A DNA stretch of 64,000 bases from Paraglaciecola arctica. Its GTDB lineage: Bacteria > Pseudomonadota > Gammaproteobacteria > Enterobacterales > Alteromonadaceae. The stretch spans positions 124,001 through 188,000 of the forward strand of contig NZ_JAHKQO010000015.1 in assembly GCF_018861065.1 (NCBI RefSeq), written 5' to 3'. Below the pieces are notes generated by a model. The model worked only from the letters and a program-made list of their open reading frames with translations. It was not told the origin of the DNA and searched no databases. Each line of letters begins with the position of its first letter. Position 1 is the first letter of the stretch. Both the position numbers and the translations under genes were made by a program. Below, piece by piece: positions 39,001 through 46,066 of this stretch.

Positions 39001-39476
39001 GAAAAAGATACTCTTTTAGCAAAATCCTTAAGTTCTTTGCCCTTAAGACCGCATGCCATTGTAAATTGATCCGCTTGCTTTTTATTTTCGCCTATTAAAG
39101 GTTTTCCTTCGGCTATAAATCGAACCGCATCCTCTAAAGCAGGGTATATGGGTCTATTAGTTACTAACTCAAATTCTAGCTTTTTATTGGTTTCATTGAC
39201 GCCATGCATATTTATATGGTCTTTGTATGCAGTAGAAAATTTTATGATGGTTTTTTTAGCATGGCTGTTGCGAAAGGGGGTGCGCTCATCGCTAATTGAG
39301 TATTTGAGTTGAACTATTACAACCTTGCCTGATCCTTTAAACGTCGGCCTTTTACCGTAGTACATAGTGGCATCGGCAATTTCTACGGTTTCAGTGGCGG
39401 CATTTTTTTGGTCGGCTGGGTGTAAACCTTCTATGGCTATACCGATAAGATCATCTTGCGGCCATAATAATTGCAA
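33075..39476 (-). CDS. Avs-like STAND NTPase with Cap4-type nuclease domain
   Basis: A giant protein of 2133 residues. The N-terminal ~200 residues resemble a Cap4/DUF4297 nuclease: ETVEIADATMYYG and VVIVQLKYS, a QxK-type catalytic core. A STAND/NACHT-like ATPase follows at ~residues 240-560: Walker A HAAGGVGKTVFL, Walker B LMLFIDAIDNA, and sensor VLSCRTERREI. The remaining ~1550 residues are helical repeats, probably TPR/ARM-like ligand sensors. This architecture is that of Avs anti-phage proteins, which sense phage proteins and then cut DNA (family knowledge; assignment here is inference). The first start in this frame is a TTG at 39476, but conserved-looking codons continue upstream (see 39477-39564). 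The gene is alone on its strand, 384 bases from corA. Confidence 0.72.
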   Translation of the reverse strand: MQLLWPQDDLIGIAIEGLHPADQKNAATETVEIADATMYYGKRPTFKGSGKVVIVQLKYSISDERTPFRNSHAKKTIIKFSTAYKDHINMHGVNETNKKLEFELVTNRPIYPALEDAVRFIAEGKPLIGENKKQADQFTMACGLKGKELKDFAKRVSFSGFSGSLEDNKRSLSKTLADWSAGRDPMSRAYLEGMKQLLRDKAGTEGERNNVIKLVDVLDRLEVNKEDLFPCPESFPEVGQIVKREQLANAIKLIDKTRDPFLIHAAGGVGKTVFLQSITEHYSKDHEVVLFDCFGGGAYRAPEDARHLPKRAFTHIVNRLAQKGLCDPLIPIHNNTEDLIKTFRSRLEQAANTLQRVSSDKKLMLFIDAIDNAAEFAQEKNEVCFSKELLRSIEYNQSIPNVTLVLSCRTERREIAKKDLTCEEYKLNPFSIKETKIYLKKRVKNLTSTEIEVAQARSAGNPRVLDHLALTDRGLLDQSEINKTIELDELLKTRIEKALKEALGRGYRKADINSFFAGLSVLPPPVPINEYAIAQDMDVSAIESFIADLAPLLERTKHGIWFRDEPTETLIRKTYASNEQALKKVSENLYKQQGVSVYAARSLPGLLQKRGDGEKLFELAFDERFPIEITSTVGKQAIRHARLKAAVSYATHTENYNQIVRLSVELSTIEAGNKRGADYILNNPDLIIAAQDTDATRRLFEIRTPWQGTRHARLAIAHVLSGDSSEAYRHALTANEWINHFAKQDDEYKRDRSGQERIDVAAIPLCILSQGEIETAIGWMRRWKSWYAYEVSEYIFSFIYQSKLLSSNLVIDVDELLKGLTDDIGVITGALSFHECSGDDQKELIKKLAKACNKNSSIKTGNNFHRHRDYVIQDGLFKAGSIALSMGLKSEALSICGAIKTEVPRLWSFNDNFSIQNIIPFIINKAITSMAEGHNLSGQDILPEELVKLWPTTDKKINDVEFEKLLKKEITERFKQSQKEKVQKDHERSFTYDNKNNSERFLNERFQPLTELSKSLAELLSSPVGKAETAFLDLVRVWSDARKKRSIYEHGEFNRFFDQLGQGLLLFSLWTRNDLSILSITKFWETLSEGSFIGSANLIQIISTLSKQTLFHELAGEMSLKASTMIEQEDDVDARVSLYASLSRAILPASVEEAAEYFRAGLDQMDTIGSGDYAFTNELLLFAASIKGDELEGKDFHTLTNICELNIGEEPGKFPWYAFAQGLSRVAGCNVLAKLSRWDDRSKVLFEDTLLPCLLALLNDDKIDADIALPLLRLCDPSESYGCRTSYFAQAIDNLNFPNKEKLIREFITQFEENNPNIPMDDDVERLRAISSKLLGDTDEATIRLQALSGKLKTVREQRNEHMNYRGAPDQQDKGSIKKREQENKKIVIELIADTDPMDETAISKAIDKLDEIQTFYTLERDYLSGIRAKVSFGDRSRYIQIISKLENLFYRRKIKELKACKDNWCKSSKALNTSFSNIANIFFQRHSSELISSDSLPTSNLEEISDLCDIPITTLATRLINEYSGSDIYVPAAVWMSLASIICEKSDDGEGQKALVRLLNSSAAKLSLNVEDGEWEKTMYPSEGTTKIAASLVWLKLGAPLAADRWRAAHSIRRFAKLERWDVIDILVSKIFLDNAHPFQAPELVFYQLHARLWLLIALARVAIDYPKKLTKHADIFKEIALDEDLPHVLLQHFAVSIIQTCISKGNLKLSVQDEQDIKAVNQSPHPRLKNKVRKFRKSGLYDARPDTAPEAQAEFSLEYDFNKYDVQYLSDVFGKHGWEMSDIITKWARKFDDSIDGMYESGGRNRSFGRRQTKGITSSYHTYGEQLGWNSLFLAAGDILTESPVTNDSYDDDPWPNWMSRGMLTRKDGLWLSDGVDVPPLDTKINLFEKGEKELVITGNQNTILSLIGLNSLKVKDNIIVEGNWHSSDGISIYISSALVPSEQTKQLATKLSKEDPFQAWLPTYQVGEEEEEYINSQKESYEAWLVCPSTESKIDESDTLGARCAMDRPYFTKEITKRFTLETGDPFKRQWNTSDGDIAAIAEAWRYTREHDEGTSINGLRLKCSKDFLKDVLTQKNMDLIIFIKLQRYEQSNGNTGSRYTHTTAVVTIQENSVVEFYEGHINQLHKSKF

Positions 39477-39564
39477 CGCCCTGCGCGCTGCCCAGTTTTC
39501 ATGAAATTCATGACCATCACGTGAGGCTCTTACCTTGTCTACTGAACGTCTATTAATTGCTCAT
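39477..39564 (-). other. Upstream coding extension of the STAND gene with apparent frameshift
   Basis: The gene's frame stays open for 28 codons upstream of the TTG (including VRASRDGHEFHENWAARRA) up to a TGA at 39561-39563. An ATG at 39564 (after GGAG) is in another frame: ATG AGC AAT then TAA. Removing one T would join ATG to the long frame. Otherwise the only start is an ATT at 39557, with GGAG 8 bases upstream, which is a rare but real initiation codon. Whether the full-length protein is made is therefore open. Confidence 0.55.
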
Positions 39565-39860
39565 ACTCCAACTAAATTAAGGAAAGTCTCTATGAAAGGT
39601 CAACGTCCGCTTTGGGTCGAAAGCCGTAATAAGATGAAGACACAATTATTTACCTTAATCATTGTAGCGAAAAAGGTACAGTGTTTAATTATTGAATGTA
39701 AATCATCATGACTAAATAACTGGCTTTGTTGTTAGTCTCGTTTTAAAAACATACCTAATATTCCATAACTAAAAAGTTAACTGTTACAGCGTGATTGAAA
39801 CAATTTAGTTTGCGCTGCATCATACTCTGTAATTAGTGACATGATGTTTTAAGGATTTGA
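39565..39860. other. Intergenic region between STAND gene and corA
   Basis: About 300 bases, divergent promoters expected. A segment near 39600-39630 (AACGTCCGCTTTGGGTCG and following) resembles sequence that recurs between genes in marine gammaproteobacteria, from memory. A 39-codon frame (39592-39711) is noted in the rejected list. No clear operator seen. Confidence 0.35.
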
Positions 39861-40928
39861 ATGAAACTTTTTCATAAACGCTATCATCAGCCTGGTACCC
39901 GTCCTGGAGAATTAGCTGAGCCAGAAAGTGATATTTTTTCAGTTGATTTGCTCTATTACGATGCAACAAGTATTACTGTAAATAATAATATTAGCGTTCA
40001 TGATTGCCGACCATTTATTGACAGCCCAAATGTATCCTGGATACATGTACAAGGAGATCCAACACATGAGACTTTGTCTACTCTCGCTAAGGGCTTAGAT
40101 ATTCACGATTTATACGTTGAAGACATAGTGAATTCTGGTCAAAGACCTAAAGTCGAAATTAATGAAGAACAAATATTCGTAATTTTAAGTTTACCTGTAC
40201 ATACCGATAATCAAATTCGAATTGAGCAAGTCAGTCTATTCTTGATAGGAAATACAGTCGTCACTTTTTGTTCGGGTGGATTTAACCCATTTCAAAAAGT
40301 TATGGCTAGATTGCAAAAAGTTGCCGGTAAACTACGCCAACGTAAATCCGATTATCTGTTTTACAATCTCATTGATAGTGTCATCGATTATGGCTTTCCA
40401 TTATTAGAGTATTATTCTGAACGTATTGAGTCTATTGAAGATGAATTGTTAGAAAAGTCTGACGCTAATGTATTGAACCAAATTCATAAATTACGCCGGG
40501 AATTATTGCTACTAAAAAGGCGTATTTGGCCTCAACGCGAAGTGATAAATGAAATATTACGTAATGACGAAAACACCCAAATTTCGTCCGAAACCAAGCT
40601 GCATATCCGAGATTGTCACGACCATGTCATCGCGATTATGGAGCTACTCGAAACCTATCATGAAATGACATCGGGCTTGATGGATCTGTATATGACCAGC
40701 GTCAGCCTGAAGCTAAATGATGTTATGAAAGTGTTGACCATTATCGCTACAATTTTCATTCCTCCTACTTTTATTGTAGGAGTATATGGAATGAATTTTG
40801 ACTCACAAATCAGCTCATTTAATATGCCAGAAACTCAGTGGAAATATGGTTATATCGCAGTTTGGTGTGTCATAGTAGTAATGATTTGCGGCATGCTAGC
40901 ATTGTTTAGAAAGCATAAATGGATATGA
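39861..40928 (+). CDS. corA: Magnesium/cobalt transporter CorA
   Basis: Inner-membrane Mg2+ channel, 355 residues. A long cytoplasmic N-terminal domain (residues 1-~285) has HVQGDPTHETLSTLAKG and coiled-coil helices ending LNDVMKVLTIIATIFIPPTFIVG. Two C-terminal transmembrane helices are linked by the signature YGMNFD. The N-terminal layout resembles the ZntB/CorA type. ATG follows AAGGA with good spacing. It stands alone, divergent from the STAND gene. Confidence 0.95.
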   Translation: MKLFHKRYHQPGTRPGELAEPESDIFSVDLLYYDATSITVNNNISVHDCRPFIDSPNVSWIHVQGDPTHETLSTLAKGLDIHDLYVEDIVNSGQRPKVEINEEQIFVILSLPVHTDNQIRIEQVSLFLIGNTVVTFCSGGFNPFQKVMARLQKVAGKLRQRKSDYLFYNLIDSVIDYGFPLLEYYSERIESIEDELLEKSDANVLNQIHKLRRELLLLKRRIWPQREVINEILRNDENTQISSETKLHIRDCHDHVIAIMELLETYHEMTSGLMDLYMTSVSLKLNDVMKVLTIIATIFIPPTFIVGVYGMNFDSQISSFNMPETQWKYGYIAVWCVIVVMICGMLALFRKHKWI

Positions 40929-41230
40929 TATGGATGACCTGATCTGTTGTTTTATTTCTCATTAAAATTGACTCAAAAGTAACTATATATTGTAGCCAAT
41001 AAAACAGTATCGAAATCCCCTACTCCAAACAAGATTTATCTATAAAAGAACTGCCTATAAATAAGCTATCAAGGCATTACCCTCACTGTGCCCGGCTAAC
41101 TCCCTACTGGGGAGGAGTTACCTGTCCATTTAAACCACTACTTCTGCATATAGTTATAGAAACGCTATGAGCTTTCTTTACTAGTGGCGGTAATGAGTAT
41201 CTAAAGAAGTGTTATCTAGCAGTTTCAAAC
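40929..41230. other. Intergenic region after corA with a hairpin
   Basis: 300 bases between convergent genes. TAACTCC (41097-41103) pairs with GGAGTTA (41114-41120) over a 10-base loop; adding GG and CC through a one-base bulge lengthens it. No U-tract follows on either strand, so it is a weak terminator candidate. Nothing else is supported here. Confidence 0.35.
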
Positions 41231-41509
41231 TTAAAGAGATTTACGAATGCGTTGAAAACTTTTCATGATTTCTTCACCTAATAGTTTTGCTGCTGCAGAT
41301 ACATCTCCAGATGCTCCCTTTGCCTCTTTTCCTACCTGCCCTGCTTTAGACTTGAAATGCTCCCATTGTTTATCAACCTTGTGCCATTCATCTTTTGCAT
41401 CGGCTTTTAACAAATGTGCCTTAAGTACAATTTCGTCTCTTTCTTGTTTAACTTGTTCTAGAATTTTTTCGACTTCATGTTTTGCGTTTTCAGCTATTTC
41501 ATTTTTCAT
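41231..41509 (-). CDS. Small coiled-coil (phasin-like) protein
   Basis: 92 residues, highly charged, amphipathic helix throughout (KHEVEKILEQVKQERDEIVL and AKDEWHKVDKQWEHFKSKAG), lacking signal peptide. Its composition resembles phasin-like or apolipoprotein-like small proteins found near stress genes. Its ATG lies 20 bases after the GNAT stop, so it is the second gene of a two-gene operon behind the FNR-type box at 42176. Function unknown. Confidence 0.65.
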   Translation of the reverse strand: MKNEIAENAKHEVEKILEQVKQERDEIVLKAHLLKADAKDEWHKVDKQWEHFKSKAGQVGKEAKGASGDVSAAAKLLGEEIMKSFQRIRKSL

Positions 41510-41529
41510 ATATTCGCCTCAGATTGATA

Positions 41530-42051
41530 TTAAAGTGCTAATGAATAAATCACTTGGTGGCAGTCATCAGGGTCCCTTTTTGCTAACATTCCTAGTTCTT
41601 TTGACAATGCATGCATTTGAGGGTTTTCAGCCAGTTCAACAGCATATAATGTCTGTATTCCATGACTTTTGGCATATGACATTAAATGAGTCATAAGCAA
41701 CTTCCCTAAACCTTTATGTTGCCAGGCATCTGCTATTGTAAGCGCCATCTCATGAACATCCGGATTTTCACTAAACACATAACGGCAAACTCCAATTTCA
41801 ATCTCCTTACCATTACTATTTTCAGTGGCAATAAAAGCCATTGAATTTTTTCCATCTATATCACATAGGCTTTTCAACACGGTGTCAGATACATGATTTA
41901 TTGCCCCAAAAAAGCGATAATGTTTAGTCTCTGGGGATAGGTGATCGATAAAATCCTGCTCTAAAGTCATGTCTTGCAGATTAATTGGGCGAATTGTTAT
42001 CGTTTTTCCAGCTAATTGGACAGTAGAACTTTGAGTCTGTTGTGCTTGCAT
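41530..42051 (-). CDS. GNAT family N-acetyltransferase
   Basis: Acetyl-CoA dependent transferase of 173 residues. The GNAT core covers residues ~15-165: a beta strand EIGVCRYVF, the acyl-CoA loop QHKGLGKLLMTHL (Q-x-x-G-x-G) and the C-terminal GIQTLYAVELAENPQMHALSKELGM. It resembles the acetyltransferase domain of Pat-type protein acetyltransferases (inference). It leads an operon with a small coiled-coil gene and has an FNR-like box 131 bases upstream, so low-oxygen induction is plausible. Confidence 0.85.
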   Translation of the reverse strand: MQAQQTQSSTVQLAGKTITIRPINLQDMTLEQDFIDHLSPETKHYRFFGAINHVSDTVLKSLCDIDGKNSMAFIATENSNGKEIEIGVCRYVFSENPDVHEMALTIADAWQHKGLGKLLMTHLMSYAKSHGIQTLYAVELAENPQMHALSKELGMLAKRDPDDCHQVIYSLAL

Positions 42052-42175
42052 ATAATCATTCCCAACATTTGGCTAAGTAACACACACCTTTATAAACAAC
42101 CGAGATAGTTAAACACCCAATGCCAAACATCTCGTTTTAGTAATCTTCAGTATAAGTAGAAGTAAATCTAAGAGC

Positions 42176-42189
42176 TTGACCTGCATCAA
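42176..42189 (-). promoter_or_regulatory. FNR/ANR-type box upstream of GNAT operon
   Basis: TTGACCTGCATCAA matches TTGAT-N4-ATCAA with one mismatch. Its centre is about 131 bases before the GNAT ATG, compatible with class II activation at an unmapped promoter. The window has one FNR homologue, at 51682-52446, with the conserved E-x-x-SR recognition helix. Confidence 0.55.
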
Positions 42190-42532
42190 ACTTTATTCAG
42201 TCACACTTAGTGCCACAAATACCAATTGCAGGGTAACGTAGGTCCAATTGCCCTAGGGATAATCAAGGTGTCTTTCGCCCCTTAAATGACAGAACGATAA
42301 TTTATGTCTATTAGCGGCTTCAAATGAACTTTTTCTAATAATTTGCATACCTATATAAACCAAATAGAAATTGGTTTGGAATAGACTTTGCTTGATACAA
42401 ATGTTTACAGGTGAATAGCATGACTACCAATTTGAGGTTTACCCGAAAAGTGACGAAAATAGTAACCTTCGCTGCCGTTCAATAAGAATTGTTGCCCTTG
42501 TCAAAGATAGAATTCAATACTTAAGGATTATT
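42190..42532. other. Intergenic region before the antiporter gene
   Basis: About 340 bases without a convincing gene. AAGGATTATT just before the GTG at 42533 is the ribosome site of the antiporter. A GC-richer stretch near 42228-42290 stands out from the AT-rich surroundings, but I could not fold it into a known riboswitch by eye. Confidence 0.35.
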
Positions 42533-43531
42533 GTGTTTTTAGAACTTGCTTATCTATTATTTGTTATGACTATTGCTGCAGCCATAGTGTGGAAGGCTTG
42601 CAACTATCTTGAAGACGCATGCCACGAACTAGCCCTTTATTACGGACTACCTGACTCAGTCAAAGGCTCAACAGTGATGGCGATTAGTTCAAGCTTTCCC
42701 GAGTTGGTGACTATTATTCTCGCAGCGGGAATTCACGGAGACTTTGAATTGGGTTTGGCGACCATTATTGGTTCAGCGGTTTTTAATATATTGGTCATCC
42801 CAGGAATGTCAGTTTTGTTTCGTAAAGGCCCGCTCAAAGCTGGACGCGACCTTATTTACAGAGAAGCACAGTTTTATTTAATCAGTGTATTAATCATCAT
42901 GTTAACTTTATCGTTAGCACTGATTTACAACCCATTACCGAACACGCCTATGAGCGCAACACTTAGCACTTCAATGATGTTCCTGCCGCTGCTGTTCTAC
43001 GTGCTCTACATATATATCCAATACCAAGAAGTTAGCGACCACAAAACAGACAAAAAGAATCGCGACATCCCACTACTAAAGAGTTGGGCAAAATTACTAA
43101 TCTCAATGATGCTGGTGACTATATCTGTAGAGGTTTTGATACAAATGGTGATAAAACTTGGCGAAATGTTCGACACACCAAGTTACTTTTGGGGGGCGAC
43201 TATATTGGCCGCAGCTACCAGTATTCCGGATTTATTTGTCAGTGTTAAAGCGGCAAAACGAAAAGTCAATGCAGCCAGCCTAACGAATGCTTTCGGTAGC
43301 AATGTTTTTGACTTGTTGGTGGTATTGCCTGTTGGAGTATTAGTCACAGGAACGGTGGTATTTAGTTTTCCTAATGTACTTCCAATGCTTGTGTTCCTAC
43401 TTGGCGCCACTGTCTTTTTTCTAGTTGTAGCACGCAACGGCTCTAAACTAACCAACAATAACGGTAAAATTCTATTGTTGGCGTACTGTGCATTTATCAT
43501 TTGGATGGGATTTGATAACTTAGTTATTTGA
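42533..43531 (+). CDS. Sodium/calcium exchanger family protein (YrbG/CaxA-like)
   Basis: Multi-pass cation antiporter of 332 residues built from two inverted halves, each with the alpha repeat: VMAISSSFPELVTIILAAG with IGSAVFNILVIPG in the first half, and LAAATSIPDLFVSVKAAKR with NAFGSNVFDLLVVLP in the second. Acidic residues Glu (PELV) and Asp (PDLF) are the expected ion ligands. GTG start after AAGGATTATT. It stands before an LtaS-like gene but is separated by 94 bases with a large inverted repeat. Confidence 0.9.
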   Translation: MFLELAYLLFVMTIAAAIVWKACNYLEDACHELALYYGLPDSVKGSTVMAISSSFPELVTIILAAGIHGDFELGLATIIGSAVFNILVIPGMSVLFRKGPLKAGRDLIYREAQFYLISVLIIMLTLSLALIYNPLPNTPMSATLSTSMMFLPLLFYVLYIYIQYQEVSDHKTDKKNRDIPLLKSWAKLLISMMLVTISVEVLIQMVIKLGEMFDTPSYFWGATILAAATSIPDLFVSVKAAKRKVNAASLTNAFGSNVFDLLVVLPVGVLVTGTVVFSFPNVLPMLVFLLGATVFFLVVARNGSKLTNNNGKILLLAYCAFIIWMGFDNLVI

Positions 43532-43608
43532 TATTTATTCTCCCCAAATCACCTTTAGAAATACAATTGCTTCCAATTAAGTCGAGTTAAGTCCTTCTTA
43601 AGTTTCAT

Positions 43609-43647
43609 TTATTAAGCTCAAATCTATGTTGTATTTGAGCTTAATAA
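43609..43647. promoter_or_regulatory. 15-bp perfect inverted repeat before the sulfatase gene
   Basis: TTATTAAGCTCAAAT (43609-43623) and ATTTGAGCTTAATAA (43633-43647) are perfect inverted arms around 9 bases, ending 2 bases before an ATG at 43650. As DNA it could be an operator; as RNA it would form a stable hairpin over the ribosome-binding region. It is AT-rich with no U-tract, so it is a poor terminator. Confidence 0.55.
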
Positions 43648-43649
43648 CC

Positions 43650-45614
43650 ATGATTACTGCAGTCCTGAATTTAGTTCGTCCCTTTGTTTTATTTTCTTTA
43701 TTGTTAATTTCTATCTTGCTCGTTTCTAGGGTGGGTTTAGCGGTTTGGCAGTTTGAACACATCGAGGATACACAGGTATTGAGTGCGCTTTTGTTAAGCG
43801 GGTTAAGAATAGACTTGAGTACCTTGGGATACGTATTGATTTTACCTGCCATCTTGCATCCTTGGTTGATGTTGACTCAATACCAGAATCATTGGCTCAG
43901 GATACTAAAGGTTATATTTTTCGCTATTTTAATTGCAGTGATTTTTTTTGAACTTGCCACACCTGCGTTCATTATCGAATATGGCTTCCGTCCAAATAGA
44001 TTGTTCATTGAGTATTTAGAATACCCAAATGAAGTGATGAAGATGTTAATCAACGGACACTCCTTAACATTGGTCAGCGTACTGATCACACTCATTATGG
44101 CAATTTTCCTAATAAAACCGCTATTGAGCGGTACTGTTAGTTTAAAAAAAAGTGAGGTCTCCCCTACTCCAATAGCGTCTTTGTTATCATGTGCTTTGAT
44201 GTTATTTATTCTCATGTTTAGTGCACGAGGTACAATTGCACATAGGCCAATCAACCCATCCCTGGTGTATTTTTCAACCGACCCTCTGGTTAATTCTTTA
44301 GCCTTAAATTCAATCTATAGTGTTGTCCATGCCTATAAACAATTAAGTAATGAAAAAAACTCCGCAAAACTTTATGGCAAAATGGATGAACAAAAAGTCA
44401 TTTCACTTATTCGCGGCGAAACAGGATTAGCGCTAGATTCATTTATAGATACATCTCAACCTTCGTTGACTACTCGCCAACCGGCTTATCAAGGAAAGCC
44501 TAAAAATTTGGTCATTATTTTAGAGGAAAGCTTAGGCGCCCAATTTGTGGGATCTTTAGGCGGCCTGCCACTCACCCCACAACTTGATAAGATGAATAAT
44601 GAAGGTTGGGCATTCAAAAGATTGTTTGCAACAGGTACCCGTTCTGTTCGAGGTATCGAGGCTGTTATTACCGGCTTTACCCCGACACCAGCAAGGGCGG
44701 TGGTCAAGCTAGATAAATCACAGCGTCACTTTTTTACCATTGCTAATCTATTAAAGAAGCACGGCTATACGACTCAATTTATCTATGGTGGTGAGAGCCA
44801 TTTTGACAATATGAAGAGTTTTTTCCTAGGTAACGGCTTTATCGATATTGTTGATTTCAACGACATTATCAACCCGCAATTTATTGCATCTTGGGGGGTC
44901 AGTGATGGTGATCTATTTAGACAAGCAGATATTGAATTAACTGAACTTCATAATCAAAACAAACCGTTTTTTAGTTTCATATTTTCTTCTAGCAATCATG
45001 ACCCATTTGAAATTCCCGATGGAATGGTAAGCCCTATTGAATATTCAAAAGAGCAATTATCACTCTACGATGAAAAAGAGCGGATGCGGCATAAAGCGGT
45101 TAAATATGCTGATCACGCCCTAGGACAGTTTATTGATACCGCTAGAACTCGCTCCTACTGGAATGACACAGTATTTTTAATAGTGGCTGATCATGATGCA
45201 AGAGCATTGGGTAGTGATCTTGTGCCAATAAAAAATTTTCATATACCAGGCGTTATTCTTAATTCATCGAAGACGGGGTTCATTGATAACAGGGTGGTTA
45301 GTCAAATGGATCTAGCACCCACACTACTTTCACAAATTGGGATCACTAATCAATCTCCAATGTTGGGACACGACCTTAGTAATACAAAAGCGCCGGGGCG
45401 AGCGATGATGCAATATGCTGATAACTTTGCATATATGAAAGCGGATGAAGTAACAATACTTCAACCGCTGAAACCAGCTTTGAATTTTACTTATGACTTC
45501 AGGCAAAAAACGCTGGTCCCTAAACCGTTAAACCTTGAGTTGTCAGATACCGCATTGGCTCATGCACTATGGGGGAGTTTAGCCTATGAAAATACCTGGT
45601 ATCGGTTCGAATAA
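43650..45614 (+). CDS. LtaS-like sulfatase-fold phosphoglycerol transferase
   Basis: Membrane enzyme of 654 residues. About five N-terminal transmembrane helices (to ~residue 205) are followed by a periplasmic sulfatase domain: NLVIILEESLGAQFVG (metal-binding Glu), GTRSVRGIEAVITGFTP (nucleophile Thr region), FIYGGESHFDNMKSFFLGNGF, FSSSNHDPFEIP and VADHDARALG (metal Asp/His). This is the lipoteichoic acid synthase/phosphoglycerol transferase family, in Gram-negatives used to decorate glucans or surface glycans. ATG 43650 is preferred; the in-frame ATG at 43626 lies inside the loop of the inverted repeat. Confidence 0.87.
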   Translation: MITAVLNLVRPFVLFSLLLISILLVSRVGLAVWQFEHIEDTQVLSALLLSGLRIDLSTLGYVLILPAILHPWLMLTQYQNHWLRILKVIFFAILIAVIFFELATPAFIIEYGFRPNRLFIEYLEYPNEVMKMLINGHSLTLVSVLITLIMAIFLIKPLLSGTVSLKKSEVSPTPIASLLSCALMLFILMFSARGTIAHRPINPSLVYFSTDPLVNSLALNSIYSVVHAYKQLSNEKNSAKLYGKMDEQKVISLIRGETGLALDSFIDTSQPSLTTRQPAYQGKPKNLVIILEESLGAQFVGSLGGLPLTPQLDKMNNEGWAFKRLFATGTRSVRGIEAVITGFTPTPARAVVKLDKSQRHFFTIANLLKKHGYTTQFIYGGESHFDNMKSFFLGNGFIDIVDFNDIINPQFIASWGVSDGDLFRQADIELTELHNQNKPFFSFIFSSSNHDPFEIPDGMVSPIEYSKEQLSLYDEKERMRHKAVKYADHALGQFIDTARTRSYWNDTVFLIVADHDARALGSDLVPIKNFHIPGVILNSSKTGFIDNRVVSQMDLAPTLLSQIGITNQSPMLGHDLSNTKAPGRAMMQYADNFAYMKADEVTILQPLKPALNFTYDFRQKTLVPKPLNLELSDTALAHALWGSLAYENTWYRFE

Positions 45615-45681
45615 AATCTGAGTTTTAACCAAAGATGATACATAGTCATTAACAAAAGGGTCGGTGCGGTGTTTCATAGAG

Positions 45682-46038
45682 CTACTCACTATATTGATGA
45701 ATTTTATGCACTTCGTCCATTTTGCAGCTGATAACACTGACATCTGTATAACCAACTCTCGCCAATTGTTCAGCCGCTAGTACCGCTCGCAAAGATGACG
45801 CACAATGCAAGTATATTGGGCGCTCAGCTTGTTTTTCTATCTCTAACATTTTCATTTCCAATACCCCTCGAGGTATATTGATAGCACCAACTGCCGGCGA
45901 CGCAGCGTGCTCAGCAGGCTCCCGAACATCTATCAGCAACCCATGGTTTTGGCTCATTTCTTGAGCCGCCTGTTTCGCTGTGACTAGTTGCACGTTTTGT
46001 GATGCTTGCTGTAGCAATGATGGAAGAGTTGTCAGCAT
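45682..46038 (-). CDS. Rhodanese-like sulfurtransferase
   Basis: Single rhodanese domain of 118 residues. LLIDVREPAEHAASPAVGAINIPRG is shortened here: the sequence LIDVREPAEHAASPAVGAIN gives the first strand and CH2A-like loop; the active site is LHCASSLRA with the persulfide Cys. It is the last gene of the ArsR-RND-MFP-rhodanese transcript, with AAGGAATTTACC before its ATG. It matches the rhodanese half of YgaP; the membrane half is encoded separately at 50862. It probably handles sulfane sulfur. Confidence 0.88.
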   Translation of the reverse strand: MLTTLPSLLQQASQNVQLVTAKQAAQEMSQNHGLLIDVREPAEHAASPAVGAINIPRGVLEMKMLEIEKQAERPIYLHCASSLRAVLAAEQLARVGYTDVSVISCKMDEVHKIHQYSE

Positions 46039-46066
46039 GGTAAATTCCTTAATCTATATGTCATGT

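Noticed and set aside
39592-39711. 39-codon frame starting MKGQRPLWVESRNKM with AAGGA site
   Set aside because: Very short, no family resemblance, and overlaps a sequence resembling dispersed intergenic repeats; kept only as intergenic content.
41097-41120. Terminator between corA and the coiled-coil gene
   Set aside because: A hairpin exists but lacks a U-tract on either strand.
42228-42290. Possible riboswitch before the antiporter gene
   Set aside because: Higher GC than its flanks but no known fold could be matched by eye.
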